Source of the DNA: an uncultured Kiritimatiellota bacterium
GTDB lineage: Bacteria > Verrucomicrobiota > Kiritimatiellia > RFP12 > UBA1067
Reading direction: 5' to 3'
DNA length: 23,722 nucleotides
NCBI GenBank assembly: GCA_934635385.1
Contig: CAKTZI010000050.1
Span: 1 to 23,722 of the forward strand
Shown here piece by piece: positions 13,691 through 23,650 of the stretch (the first letter of the stretch is position 1; each line of letters opens with the position of its first letter). The notes beneath the pieces were generated by a model. The model did not search any database and was not told the origin of the DNA. It saw nothing but the letters and a program-made list of their open reading frames with translations. The position numbers were made by a program, and so were the translations under genes.

Positions 13691-14892
13691 GCAACTTCCA
13701 CGCCGCACTTGAAATCGGCACGACGCGCACCGTCCTCGCCATCGGGGACGTCGACGCGAACGGCCGACTCCGCATCATCAGCCACGCCGAGATCCCCTCG
13801 ACGGGCGTCCGCAAGAGCCAGATCCTTGACATCCGGCAGGCGACCCAGTCGATCCGCTCGGTCCTCCAGCAGACGGAGCGCCAGCAGGAGGCCTCCGGCG
13901 ACCGCATCACGCTCGGCAACGCCTTCCTCGTCGTCTCCGGCCAGTCCATCAAGGCCGACCCCTTCTCCGCCTCGACGCAGGTCGAGGGCAGCAAGGTCGA
14001 GGCGGACGAGATCGACGCCGTGCAGCGCGCCGCGCACGCGATGACCCTGCCGCGCGACCGCGAGCTCCTGGACATCATCGACCAGGACTACGTCCTCGAC
14101 CGCCTCGGCGGCATCGCCTCGCCGCGCGGCATGTCCGGGCGCGTCCTCAGCCTCAACACGCTGCAGATCCACGCCGACCGCAACCGCATCCAGGACGCGC
14201 GCACCGCCTCGGAGGCCGCCCACCTGGAGATCCGCGACCCGCTCTACGCCGTCACGTGCGCGGCCGACGCGGTGCTGGAAGACCACGAGCGCAAGAACGG
14301 CGTCCTCGTCCTCGACCTCGGCGGCGGCTCGACGGGCTACGCCGTCTACGCCGACGGCTACGCCGTCTCGACGGGTGTCTTCGGCGTCGGCGGCGACCAC
14401 GTGACGAGCGACATCGCCCAGGCCTTCCAGACGACGAACGCGCAGGCCGAGGGCCTGAAGACGACCGAGGCCAGCGCGCGCATCTCCTCGGCGGAGGGCG
14501 ACTCGGCGCGCGTCCGCGTCGAGCGCGGCGAGAACACGCTGATGGACAACCGCACGATCTCGCGCCGCGCGCTCGACACCGTCGTCAACGCGCGCCTCCT
14601 GGAGCTCTTCACGATGATCCGCGAGACGCTGGAGGAGCAGGATCTCCTCCACCGCCTCCACGCGGGCGTCGTCCTGACGGGCGGCGGCGCGCAGATGCGC
14701 GACATCGAGGCCCTCGCCGAACAGGTGCTCGGCACGACCGTCCGCCTCGGCCGGCCCATCCACGTCGACGGGCTCGACGACGCGCCCTTCCCGCCGGCCT
14801 TCGCCGCCGTCGCGGGCGCCCTTCTCTACGCCCACCGCAACTACGAGGAGAAGTCCATTCTCGACGGGCTTCTCGGGAGGTTCTTCAAATGA
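13687..14892 (+). CDS. ftsA: Cell division protein FtsA
   Basis: 401 residues, normal FtsA size. An actin-like ATPase that tethers FtsZ to the membrane. Visible: phosphate-1 region HAALEIGTTRTVLAIGD, the 1C-like region with FLVVSGQSI, phosphate-2 LVLDLGGGSTGYAVY, and the adenosine motif VVLTGGGAQMRDIE. The end, KSILDGLLGRFFK, is a short amphipathic helix fitting the membrane-targeting sequence. No Shine-Dalgarno sequence precedes the ATG, which overlaps the upstream 10-codon ORF (ATGA). The TGA stop overlaps the ftsZ ATG in the same way, so ftsA and ftsZ are translationally coupled. No ftsQ, ddl or mur genes are nearby, so this is a detached ftsAZ pair. Confidence 0.92.
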   Translation: MSNFHAALEIGTTRTVLAIGDVDANGRLRIISHAEIPSTGVRKSQILDIRQATQSIRSVLQQTERQQEASGDRITLGNAFLVVSGQSIKADPFSASTQVEGSKVEADEIDAVQRAAHAMTLPRDRELLDIIDQDYVLDRLGGIASPRGMSGRVLSLNTLQIHADRNRIQDARTASEAAHLEIRDPLYAVTCAADAVLEDHERKNGVLVLDLGGGSTGYAVYADGYAVSTGVFGVGGDHVTSDIAQAFQTTNAQAEGLKTTEASARISSAEGDSARVRVERGENTLMDNRTISRRALDTVVNARLLELFTMIRETLEEQDLLHRLHAGVVLTGGGAQMRDIEALAEQVLGTTVRLGRPIHVDGLDDAPFPPAFAAVAGALLYAHRNYEEKSILDGLLGRFFK

Positions 14893-15989
14893 GCGACCGC
14901 TCCCCCCTTCTCCTCATCGGCGTCGGCACGGCCGGCTGCGCCATCGCGCGCGGCGTCAGCCGCGCCTACGGCGACGCCCTGCGGTTCGTCCTTGCGGACA
15001 CGGACGCGACGACGGGCGAAGGCGGCGGCGCCTTCGCGCTCCTCGGCGGCGAACGCCTCGCCGGACGCGGCGCGGGCGGCGACCTCGTCGCGGGCCGCCT
15101 CGCGGCCGAGGGCTCCGTCCGCACGCTCGACGAGCATCTGGAGGACGTGCGCCTCGCCGTGCTCGTCACCGCCCTCGGCGGCGGCACCGGCGGCGGCGCG
15201 ACGCTGGAGATCGCCAAGCACCTCGCGGCGCGCGGCGTCCCGACGATCGTCTTCGCGACGACCCCCTTCACCTTCGAGGGCGAAGACCGCCAGCGCAACG
15301 CGCGCGGCGTCATGTCCATGATCGAGGACGCCGCGAACGCGACGTTCTTCCTGCCGCTCGACAAGCTCATCGCCGAGACGGACAACATGGCCGAGGCGAT
15401 GCGCCGCGCCGTCGACACGGTCGCGAGCGGCGTCACGCTCTTCTGGCGGCTCGTCGAGAAGCCCGGCTACATCCGCCTCGACGTCGAGCGCCTCCGCCAC
15501 CTGCTCGCGAACGCCGGGCGCGGACGCTTCGCGACCGTGACCGTGCAGGGCCCCGGCCGCGCGGCGGAGGCCGTCGACCGGCTCATCCGCTCGGACCTGC
15601 TCGCGGCCGCCTCCGGCCCCGTCGCCGCGACGGTCTGCGGCGTGCTCGCCGGCGACGACCTCCTGCTGAGCGAGGTCGGCCGCATCGCCGACGGCCTGCG
15701 CGGCGCGTTCGGCGGCCTCTCCTTCAACCTCGCGACCGTCAACGACGAGGCGACGTTCTCCGGCCGCCTCTCGGTCGTCGTCCTCCTGTTCGAGGCGTCC
15801 GCCCGCAAGGCCGCCGAGGCGCCCGCCGTCGGCGGCGTCATGAGCGCGCGCCGCCGTCGCCACAAGGGGCCGCTCAGCGCGGGCCCCGTCGGGCGCGGAC
15901 GCTTCAAGAACGCCGAGCCCACGATCTGGCATGACGAGGACCTCGACGTGCCGACCTTCATCCGAAAGGGGCTGAACCTTGATTTCTGA
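14889..15989 (+). CDS. ftsZ: Cell division protein FtsZ, divergent
   Basis: 366 residues. Tubulin-like GTPase of the Z-ring. Features: N-terminal GVGTAGCAIA (11-20; usually GVGGGGGNA), T3-like GRGAGGD (59-65), tubulin signature GGGTGGG (98-104), and TPFTFEGEDRQRNA (125-138) with the conserved Glu. The T7 synergy loop at 193-202 reads GYIRLDVERL where most FtsZ have G-x-I-N-x-D-F-A-D, so the Asn and the second catalytic Asp are both replaced by Arg. The first Asp (198) is kept. The linker is very short and basic (about 310-345). The C-terminal conserved peptide is recognisable (DLDVPTFIRK) and should bind FtsA, with a further GLNLDF. The last 11 bp overlap mutL. Confidence 0.9.
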   Translation: MSDRSPLLLIGVGTAGCAIARGVSRAYGDALRFVLADTDATTGEGGGAFALLGGERLAGRGAGGDLVAGRLAAEGSVRTLDEHLEDVRLAVLVTALGGGTGGGATLEIAKHLAARGVPTIVFATTPFTFEGEDRQRNARGVMSMIEDAANATFFLPLDKLIAETDNMAEAMRRAVDTVASGVTLFWRLVEKPGYIRLDVERLRHLLANAGRGRFATVTVQGPGRAAEAVDRLIRSDLLAAASGPVAATVCGVLAGDDLLLSEVGRIADGLRGAFGGLSFNLATVNDEATFSGRLSVVVLLFEASARKAAEAPAVGGVMSARRRRHKGPLSAGPVGRGRFKNAEPTIWHDEDLDVPTFIRKGLNLDF

Positions 15990-17808
15990 CCGCGACGGAC
16001 ACGTGCGGGTCCTGCCGCTCCACGTGGCGAACAAGATCGCGGCGGGCGAGGTCATCGAGCGTCCCGCAAGCGTCGTCAAGGAACTCGTCGAGAACGCCCT
16101 CGACGCGGGCTCGACGCGCATCGCCATCACGATCACGCAGGGCGGACGCAAGCTCGTCGCCGTGCAGGACGACGGCTGCGGCATGACGAAGGACGACGCG
16201 CTCCTCTCGCTGGAGCGCCAGGCGACATCGAAGATCCGCGACGTCGACGACATCGAGCAGATCGACACGCTCGGCTTCCGCGGCGAAGCGATCCCCTCCA
16301 TCGCGTCCGTCTCGCGCTTCTCCATCACGACGCGCCGCGCCGACTCGGACGAGGGAACGTTCCTCCAGGTCAACGCGGGGACGCTCGCGGAGGTGCGCGC
16401 AGCCGGCTGTCCGCCCGGCACGCGCGTCGAGGTGCGCGACCTCTTCTGCAACGTCCCCGCGCGGCGCAAGTTCCTCCGCGCCTACGCGACCGAGGAGAAC
16501 CACGTCAAGACGATCTTCACGACACACGCCCTCGCGCATCCGAGCGTCGGGTTCTCGCTCACGATCGACGGACGCGAACTCTATCGCCTCGCGCCGGCGA
16601 CGACCGTGCGCGAGCGCGTCCGCGACCTCTTCGGCGACGACTTCCTCGCGCAGATGATGACGCTCGGCGCGGCGGAGACCGAGCCGCGTCCCGTCCACGC
16701 GACGACGGTGCTCGTCTCGGGCCTTCTCGAACGCCCGAACCTCTCGACGCCGACGCGCCGCGACCAGTACGTCTTCGTGAACGGACGCCCCGCGACGGCG
16801 GCCTCGGTCGCCTACGCGCTCCGCGAGGCCTATCCGCGCCGCGCGGGCGATGCGCGTCCGGCGGCGATTCTCTTCATCGACGTGCCGCCCGAACAGGTCG
16901 ACGTCAACGTGCACCCGACGAAGCGCGAAGTGCGCTTCCGCGACAATCTCGCCGTCAAGCGCGCCATCGAAGACGCCGTCACCGCCGCGCTCGGCGGAGG
17001 AAAAGCCGAGGCGACAAGAGAGACAAGAGAGGCGCGAGCGACGCGAGACGAGGCGGCCCCTCAAGTCTCTCTCGTCTCGCCTGTCCCCTCGCCTCAAGTT
17101 CCTCTCGCCCCTCCCGTCACTCACGTCAGCCCCCCTCCCCCCTCGCCGCCCCTTCCCACGCCGGCGCCGATCCAAAACGAGATCTCATTCGCCGTCGAGC
17201 CAGACTCGACGCGGTCGAAGCCGTGGCAGTGGTTCAAGTTTCTCGCGCAGGCCGCCTCCGGCTACCTGCTCATCGAGACGGACGCCGGCATCGTCACGAT
17301 CAACCCCCAGGCGGCCCGTGAGCGCATCGCCTACGAACGACTGCTCGCGGCCTCGTCCGCAACGGCGTCCGCGCAGCCCGCACAGGCCCTGCTCATTCCG
17401 GAGACGGTGAAGCTCAATCCCGTCGACGCCGCGCGCATCGCCGCGTCGCTGGAGACGATTGCGCGCATGGGATTCCAGATCGAGCCGTTCGGCACGGACA
17501 CCTTCAAGATCGACGCCGTGCCGCAGCTCTTGGGATCGCTCGCCCCGGCGGTGGTTCTCACGACCATCGCCCGCGACCTCGCCGAGGGCGGCTCGCGCCG
17601 AAGCGGCGAACGCTGGCGCGACGAGCGCATCGCGAAGTCAATCGCCAAGTCGTTCGCCGGGGCCTCGCCCACGCTCACGAAAGAAGGCGCAGAATCCCTC
17701 GTCGAGGAACTCTGCGCCTGCCGGATGCCCTACGTCTGCCCGCGCGGCAAGCCCGTGATGATCTTCACCTCGACGCGCGAGCTGAACCGCAAGTTCGACC
17801 GCGCGTAG
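15979..17808 (+). CDS. mutL: DNA mismatch repair protein MutL
   Basis: 609 residues. Matchmaker between MutS and downstream repair factors. The N-terminal GHKL ATPase is intact: IAAGEVIERPASVVKELVEN, DDGCGM, ATSKI, GFRGEAIPSIASVS. VNVHPTKREVRF follows at about 310-325, then a Pro/Ser-rich linker (about 345-395), then the C-terminal dimerisation domain. C-terminal endonuclease motifs are partly lost: NPQAARERIAYE (442-453) in place of DQHAxxExxxxE, and CPRGKP (587-592) in place of CPHGRP; ACR (580-582) is kept. The start is TTG at 15979, inside ftsZ, with AGGGG 8-9 nt upstream; no closer ATG exists. Cotranscription with ftsAZ is unusual. Confidence 0.93.
   Translation: MISDRDGHVRVLPLHVANKIAAGEVIERPASVVKELVENALDAGSTRIAITITQGGRKLVAVQDDGCGMTKDDALLSLERQATSKIRDVDDIEQIDTLGFRGEAIPSIASVSRFSITTRRADSDEGTFLQVNAGTLAEVRAAGCPPGTRVEVRDLFCNVPARRKFLRAYATEENHVKTIFTTHALAHPSVGFSLTIDGRELYRLAPATTVRERVRDLFGDDFLAQMMTLGAAETEPRPVHATTVLVSGLLERPNLSTPTRRDQYVFVNGRPATAASVAYALREAYPRRAGDARPAAILFIDVPPEQVDVNVHPTKREVRFRDNLAVKRAIEDAVTAALGGGKAEATRETREARATRDEAAPQVSLVSPVPSPQVPLAPPVTHVSPPPPSPPLPTPAPIQNEISFAVEPDSTRSKPWQWFKFLAQAASGYLLIETDAGIVTINPQAARERIAYERLLAASSATASAQPAQALLIPETVKLNPVDAARIAASLETIARMGFQIEPFGTDTFKIDAVPQLLGSLAPAVVLTTIARDLAEGGSRRSGERWRDERIAKSIAKSFAGASPTLTKEGAESLVEELCACRMPYVCPRGKPVMIFTSTRELNRKFDRA
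17020..17160 (+). repeat. Low-complexity linker DNA inside mutL
   Basis: Purine-rich GAGACAAGAGAGACAAGAG-like sequence (about 17010-17060) is followed by pyrimidine-rich CTCTC/CCCCTC-rich sequence. The two halves are roughly inverted in composition. It encodes the Thr/Glu/Arg then Pro/Ser/Val linker, and codon use differs from the flanking domains. Confidence 0.5.
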
Positions 17809-17826
17809 AGGCCGAACCTTCTTCCA

Positions 17827-20076
<2,250 letters not shown>

Positions 20077-20097
20077 CGTTGTCCTTCAAGAGAGCGT

Positions 20098-20106
20098 ATT
20101 ATACCA
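20098..20106 (-). promoter_or_regulatory. Extended -10 promoter of gyrB
   Basis: TGGTATAAT on the minus strand, 21 nt before ATG, with AAGGA (20082-20086) between them. It gives gyrB its own start after the zinc-ribbon-like gene, with a leader of about 14 nt. Confidence 0.75.
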
Positions 20107-20142
20107 AATATCCCACGTCCGCGCCCTGCGCGTCACCGCGCC

Positions 20143-20709
20143 TCACGTCTCGGACGAAGCCGGCTCGGCCTCTTCCTCACCGGCGACTTCGCCAAGGGTC
20201 TTCGTGCCCGAGAGGAGCGCGACGACCTGCTGCTGGACTTCCGCCAGGTTCTCCAGCCGGAGGCGCGGATCGAGAATGACGAACGTGTCGCCCTGCTTGC
20301 GGTCCTCGTAGACGCGGCGGATTTCGCGAATCGCGCCGTCGCCCACTTCCTTCGCGTCGCGCTCGACGAGGATCTTCGCGCGCTCCAGCATGACCGCGAG
20401 CACGTAGACGACGTTCTTCATCGCCGGATCGTCCAGCGTGACGAGCTGGCGCAGGAGCTCGCCCGCGTCCTCCTTCTTCAGCGGCTCCTTCTTCTCCTCC
20501 CGAACGGGCGCGAAGTACACGCTGTCCCACAGCGAGAACGGCTCCCAGTCGCGCGTCTGCGCCTTCCAGCATTCGGGGTGGCAGTCGTAGCGCTCGTAGC
20601 CGTTCGGCACTTCGCGCAAGGCCGAAATGACGAGTGCCTTGTCCACCAGAGGCTTCTGGCAGATCGTGCAGACGTGTCCGCGCGTGCGGATGTTCCATTC
20701 CTGTGACAT
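20143..20709 (-). CDS. Hypothetical zinc-ribbon-like protein
   Basis: 188 residues, not recognised as a named family. Near the N-terminus, Cys14-x2-Cys17 and Cys43-H-P-E-Cys47 form a likely four-cysteine zinc-binding module. A helical, charged region follows (about 70-150, LLRQLVTLDDPAMKNVVYVLAVMLER), then a Glu-rich acidic tail. There are no TM segments or signal, so it is probably cytoplasmic. It begins 3 bp after the DUF2062 stop, with AGGAAGG in the DUF2062 3' end serving as Shine-Dalgarno sequence, and precedes gyrB, which has its own promoter. Its function cannot be assigned from sequence. Confidence 0.7.
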   Translation of the reverse strand: MSQEWNIRTRGHVCTICQKPLVDKALVISALREVPNGYERYDCHPECWKAQTRDWEPFSLWDSVYFAPVREEKKEPLKKEDAGELLRQLVTLDDPAMKNVVYVLAVMLERAKILVERDAKEVGDGAIREIRRVYEDRKQGDTFVILDPRLRLENLAEVQQQVVALLSGTKTLGEVAGEEEAEPASSET

Positions 20710-20712
20710 TTT

Positions 20713-21174
20713 CTATTTCGCCTTCCTGAAAGCGCGCCAGCGGACGACGAGCCGCTTGACGACGAAGTAGGTGATCGGCGTCAGGACGATGGCCAGCAGA
20801 AAGCCGCCGAGAAAGAACGACACCATCGCCTCCGCCCCCAGCTTGCGCACGGCCTCCCACGTCCACTCGACCTCCACGAGGCGGCTGAACGACAGCGACC
20901 CGTCGAAGAGGATGCGGTTCACGAACCACGTCTGCGCCGGATAGATGAAGAAGATCGTCACGGGGTTCGTGATGAGCGTCCCCACCGTCGCGCCGACCTT
21001 CGAGACGCGCATCATCAGCGCGAGCGGCACGGAGACGACGAGCTGCAGCCCGAACGGCACCGCGCAGCCGACGAACATGCCGAGCGCCCAGCCGGCGGCG
21101 ACATCCTCCGGCGGAAGAGGATCGCGGATCATCTTCTCGCGGAGGTCGCGGCAGTAGGCGCTCAGGCTTTTCAT
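20713..21174 (-). CDS. DUF2062 family membrane protein
   Basis: 153 residues with three or four hydrophobic segments. DUF2062 features: an N-terminal amphipathic basic stretch, PEDVAAGWALGMFVGCAVPFG, and TNPVTIFFIYPAQTWFV. The family is of unknown function and is sometimes fused to or adjacent to glycosyltransferases. ATG at 21174 overlaps the DUF1015 stop as TGATG, so the two are translationally coupled. The longer upstream frame is the shadow of DUF1015 and is rejected. Confidence 0.85.
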   Translation of the reverse strand: MKSLSAYCRDLREKMIRDPLPPEDVAAGWALGMFVGCAVPFGLQLVVSVPLALMMRVSKVGATVGTLITNPVTIFFIYPAQTWFVNRILFDGSLSFSRLVEVEWTWEAVRKLGAEAMVSFFLGGFLLAIVLTPITYFVVKRLVVRWRAFRKAK

Positions 21175-22367
21175 CAGACCGTGTGGACGAAGAGTCCGCT
21201 CCTCAGCTTCGGCTCGAACCACGTGGACTTCGGCGGCATGATCGCCCCCGCGTCCGCAATCGCCATCATCTCCTCGACCGTGACGGGCTCCATCGCGAAC
21301 GCGACGGCGTTCTCGCCGGAATCGACCTTCGCCGCAAGCGCCGCGTCGCCGCGAATGCCGCCCATGAACGAGATGCGCGCGTCCGTGCGCGGGTCGCCGA
21401 TACCGAGAATCGGCGCCAGCAAGTTGTCTTGAAGATACGAGACGTCGAGCGCGCCAACCGCGTCCGCATTCTTCGGGATGTCCCACGAGAGGTCGTACCA
21501 CGAGCCGCCGAAGTACATGCGGCAGTTGCGCGCGCCCCTCGCGCCGATCGTGAACTTCTCGGAAAGGCGCGACAGGAACTCGTAGGCGGAAAGGCCGTTC
21601 AGGTCGCGCACGAGCCGGTTGTAGGACAGGATCTGCAGCTGGCTCGCCGGGAAGATGACGCCGAGGAACCAGCGGATCTCGCCGGCGAAGCCGTGCGCCT
21701 GCGCGTAGCGGGCCGCCGCCGCGCTGCGGTGGTGCCCGTCGGCGATGTAGGCGACCGGAATGCGCGCGAACAGCTCCTGCAGCTCGTCTGCCACGCACGC
21801 CGAGCCGGGCGCGATCTCCCAGACCGTGTGTCCGACGCCGTCCGGCGCGACGAAGTCGTAGAGCGGCGCGTTCCGGCAGGCGTCCGCGACGATGAGGTCG
21901 ATGGCCTTGTCGTCGCGGTAGGTGAGAAACGCCGGACCCGTGTGCGCCTGCAGCGTCTCGATGTGGCGCGTGCGGTCGTCTTCCTTGTCCTTGCGCGTCT
22001 TCTCGTGCTGCTTCAGGACGCCCGCGAGATAGTCCTCGGTGTCGAAGGTCGCGACGATGCCCGTCTGGCTGTGCGAACCCATCGTCTGGCGGTAGGCGTA
22101 GAACTTCGGCTCGGCGTCGCGCACGAGCGTGCCGTCCGCGAGGAGGCCGTCCAGCGCGCGCTTCGCCTGCGCATACGCCTCAGGCGACGAGCCGTCCGTC
22201 CCGTCCGGCAGGTCGATCTCGGGACGCGAGACGTGGAGGAAGCTCTTCGGATTCCCCGCCGCGAGGGCCTTCGCCTCAGCGACGTCGACCACATCATACG
22301 GAACGGACGCGACCAAGGCCGCGTCCTTCTCGTTCGGCCGCACGGCCGCAAAGGGATGAATCTTCAT
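21174..22367 (-). CDS. DUF1015 family protein
   Basis: 397 residues, typical family length. DUF1015 motifs: MKIHPFAAVRPNEKDAALVASVPYDVV at the N-terminus (a hallmark), SFLHVSRPEIDLP, VLKQHEKTRKDKEDDRTRHIE, IADGHHRSAAAARYA, and LQDNLLAPILGIGDPRTD. The function is unproven; in other bacteria the gene often lies beside serine-biosynthesis genes such as serA, not seen here. No signal or TM segment. It starts 8 bp after the LA_2272-like gene with only a weak Shine-Dalgarno sequence, and its stop overlaps DUF2062. Confidence 0.9.
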   Translation of the reverse strand: MKIHPFAAVRPNEKDAALVASVPYDVVDVAEAKALAAGNPKSFLHVSRPEIDLPDGTDGSSPEAYAQAKRALDGLLADGTLVRDAEPKFYAYRQTMGSHSQTGIVATFDTEDYLAGVLKQHEKTRKDKEDDRTRHIETLQAHTGPAFLTYRDDKAIDLIVADACRNAPLYDFVAPDGVGHTVWEIAPGSACVADELQELFARIPVAYIADGHHRSAAAARYAQAHGFAGEIRWFLGVIFPASQLQILSYNRLVRDLNGLSAYEFLSRLSEKFTIGARGARNCRMYFGGSWYDLSWDIPKNADAVGALDVSYLQDNLLAPILGIGDPRTDARISFMGGIRGDAALAAKVDSGENAVAFAMEPVTVEEMMAIADAGAIMPPKSTWFEPKLRSGLFVHTV

Positions 22368-22375
22368 GCTCGGTG

Positions 22376-22939
22376 TCAGAAGCCGATGTTCACGATCGGG
22401 AAGAACTGGAGCTCGGCGTCGCGGATGACGTTGATGAGGCCGACCTGATAGCCGTGCATCGTCTCGGCGCGGTTGATGAGACCGACCTGGAAGCCCTCCG
22501 TCTCGCCGGAGACGTTCACGAGGCCAAGCTGAAGGCCGCGCAGCGCGTTCGCCTCGTTCCAGAGGCCGACCTGAAGGCCGAGCATCTCGCCGCTGCCGAT
22601 CGAGTTGTAGCAGCCGACCTGAAAGCCCGCGCAGCGGTCCTTCACGTCATTGCGGAGCAGGTTGACCTGGATGCCCTCGAAGTAGATCGAACGCCCCCAG
22701 AGGCCGAGGTCAAGGCCCGTCACGTTCTCCTGCTGCGTCGAGAACGGAATCGTCAGGCGCAAGCCGACCACATCGGGATTCGCGGGGAATTCGCCGATGG
22801 CGAAGAACGCCGGCCAGACCGCGTTCGTCGTGCGGCGCGATTCCTGCGCCTGCGCGGGCTTTTCGTCTTTTGCCGTTTCCTGTGCGAAAAGCGGCGCCGT
22901 CAAGGCCGCCACAGCCGTCAACATGACAAGTTTCTTCAT
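22376..22939 (-). CDS. LA_2272-like surface repeat protein
   Basis: 187 residues. The signal peptide is MKKLVMLTAVAALTAPLFA. After a short linker the rest is about five degenerate repeats of 17-22 residues built on G-[LFY]-Q-[VL]-G-[LC]-x-N: GLQVGLWNEA, GLQLGLVNVS, GFQVGLINRA and GYQVGLINVI are the clearest. Such repeats suggest a beta-solenoid or beta-barrel secreted or outer-membrane protein, as in the LA_2272 family described from Leptospira. Good promoter upstream, with AGGGAG before the ATG. It is the first gene of the run continuing with DUF1015 and DUF2062. Role unknown. Confidence 0.78.
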   Translation of the reverse strand: MKKLVMLTAVAALTAPLFAQETAKDEKPAQAQESRRTTNAVWPAFFAIGEFPANPDVVGLRLTIPFSTQQENVTGLDLGLWGRSIYFEGIQVNLLRNDVKDRCAGFQVGCYNSIGSGEMLGLQVGLWNEANALRGLQLGLVNVSGETEGFQVGLINRAETMHGYQVGLINVIRDAELQFFPIVNIGF

Positions 22940-22972
22940 TTTCTCTTCTCCCTATTTTGGATAGATGGTGTA

Positions 22973-23001
22973 AGTATATGATTTTTCGCCGCCGAATGCA
23001 A
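22973..23001 (-). promoter_or_regulatory. Promoter of the LA_2272-like gene run
   Basis: On the minus strand, TTGCAT (22996-23001), a 17-bp spacer, then TATACT (22973-22978). AT-rich, lying just after the cyclophilin stop. The leader of about 27 nt holds AGGGAG. Confidence 0.72.
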
Positions 23002-23004
23002 GCG

Positions 23005-23502
23005 TCAGCTGACGGTGACCTTCTTGATGACGACCGGCTTCTCCGGCACGTTCTGGTGCGGCCCGGCAAACCCCGTGCTCACCTTCGCGATCGCGTCGAC
23101 GACCTCCAGCCCGTCCGTCACCGCGCCGAAGACGGCGTAGCCGAAGCCCTGCGGCGTCGGGTTCTGGAAGTCGAGGAAGTCGTTGTCGACGAGGTTGATG
23201 AAGAACTGGCTCGTCGCGGAATCGACGACGCTCGTGCGCGCCATCGCGATCGAGCCGCGCACGTTCTTCAGCCCGTTCATCGCCTCGTTGCGGATCGGCG
23301 CGCGCGTCGGCTTCTGGTTCATCTCCTTCGTGAAGCCGCCGCCCTGGATCATGAACCCGTCGATGACACGGTGGAAGATCGTGCCGTCGTAGTGGCCGGA
23401 CTTCGCGTACTCGACGAAATTGGCAACCGTGACCGGTGCCTTCTCTTCGTTCAGCTCAAGGGTAATCGTACCCATCGAGGTTTCGACAATCGCTTTCTTC
23501 AT
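23005..23502 (-). CDS. ppiB: Cyclophilin-type peptidyl-prolyl cis-trans isomerase
   Basis: 165 residues, typical of cytoplasmic bacterial cyclophilins. Speeds proline cis-trans isomerisation during folding. Signatures: FHRVIDGFMIQGGGF (catalytic Arg), MARTSVVDSATSQFFINL, and YAVFGAVTDGLEVVDAI. There is no signal peptide, favouring the cytoplasmic PpiB-like form. ATG 23502 is used because it follows TATAAT by exactly 7 nt; the in-frame ATG at 23574 lies upstream of the promoter. There is no Shine-Dalgarno sequence, so a leaderless mRNA is predicted. Confidence 0.92.
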   Translation of the reverse strand: MKKAIVETSMGTITLELNEEKAPVTVANFVEYAKSGHYDGTIFHRVIDGFMIQGGGFTKEMNQKPTRAPIRNEAMNGLKNVRGSIAMARTSVVDSATSQFFINLVDNDFLDFQNPTPQGFGYAVFGAVTDGLEVVDAIAKVSTGFAGPHQNVPEKPVVIKKVTVS

Positions 23503-23509
23503 GTGCGGA

Positions 23510-23518
23510 ATTATACCA
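23510..23518 (-). promoter_or_regulatory. Extended -10 promoter, leaderless start of the cyclophilin gene
   Basis: TGGTATAAT on the minus strand, then TCCGCAC (7 nt), then ATG at 23502. Confidence 0.75.
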
Positions 23519-23650
23519 AATTTGCCGCAGTCCGTGGAAGCGTCCCGCACACCGCCACATTGACATTCATGCAAGGTCGTTTTACGGCACGCCCCCCGGC
23601 GGCACGCACCGCGCCGCGACCACGAGCGCCCCCGCGAGGCCTGCGGCGCT

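Noticed and set aside
17809..17826. Shared terminator between mutL and gyrB
   Set aside because: The 18-bp gap has no hairpin with T-run; termination must use another mechanism or lie inside the genes.
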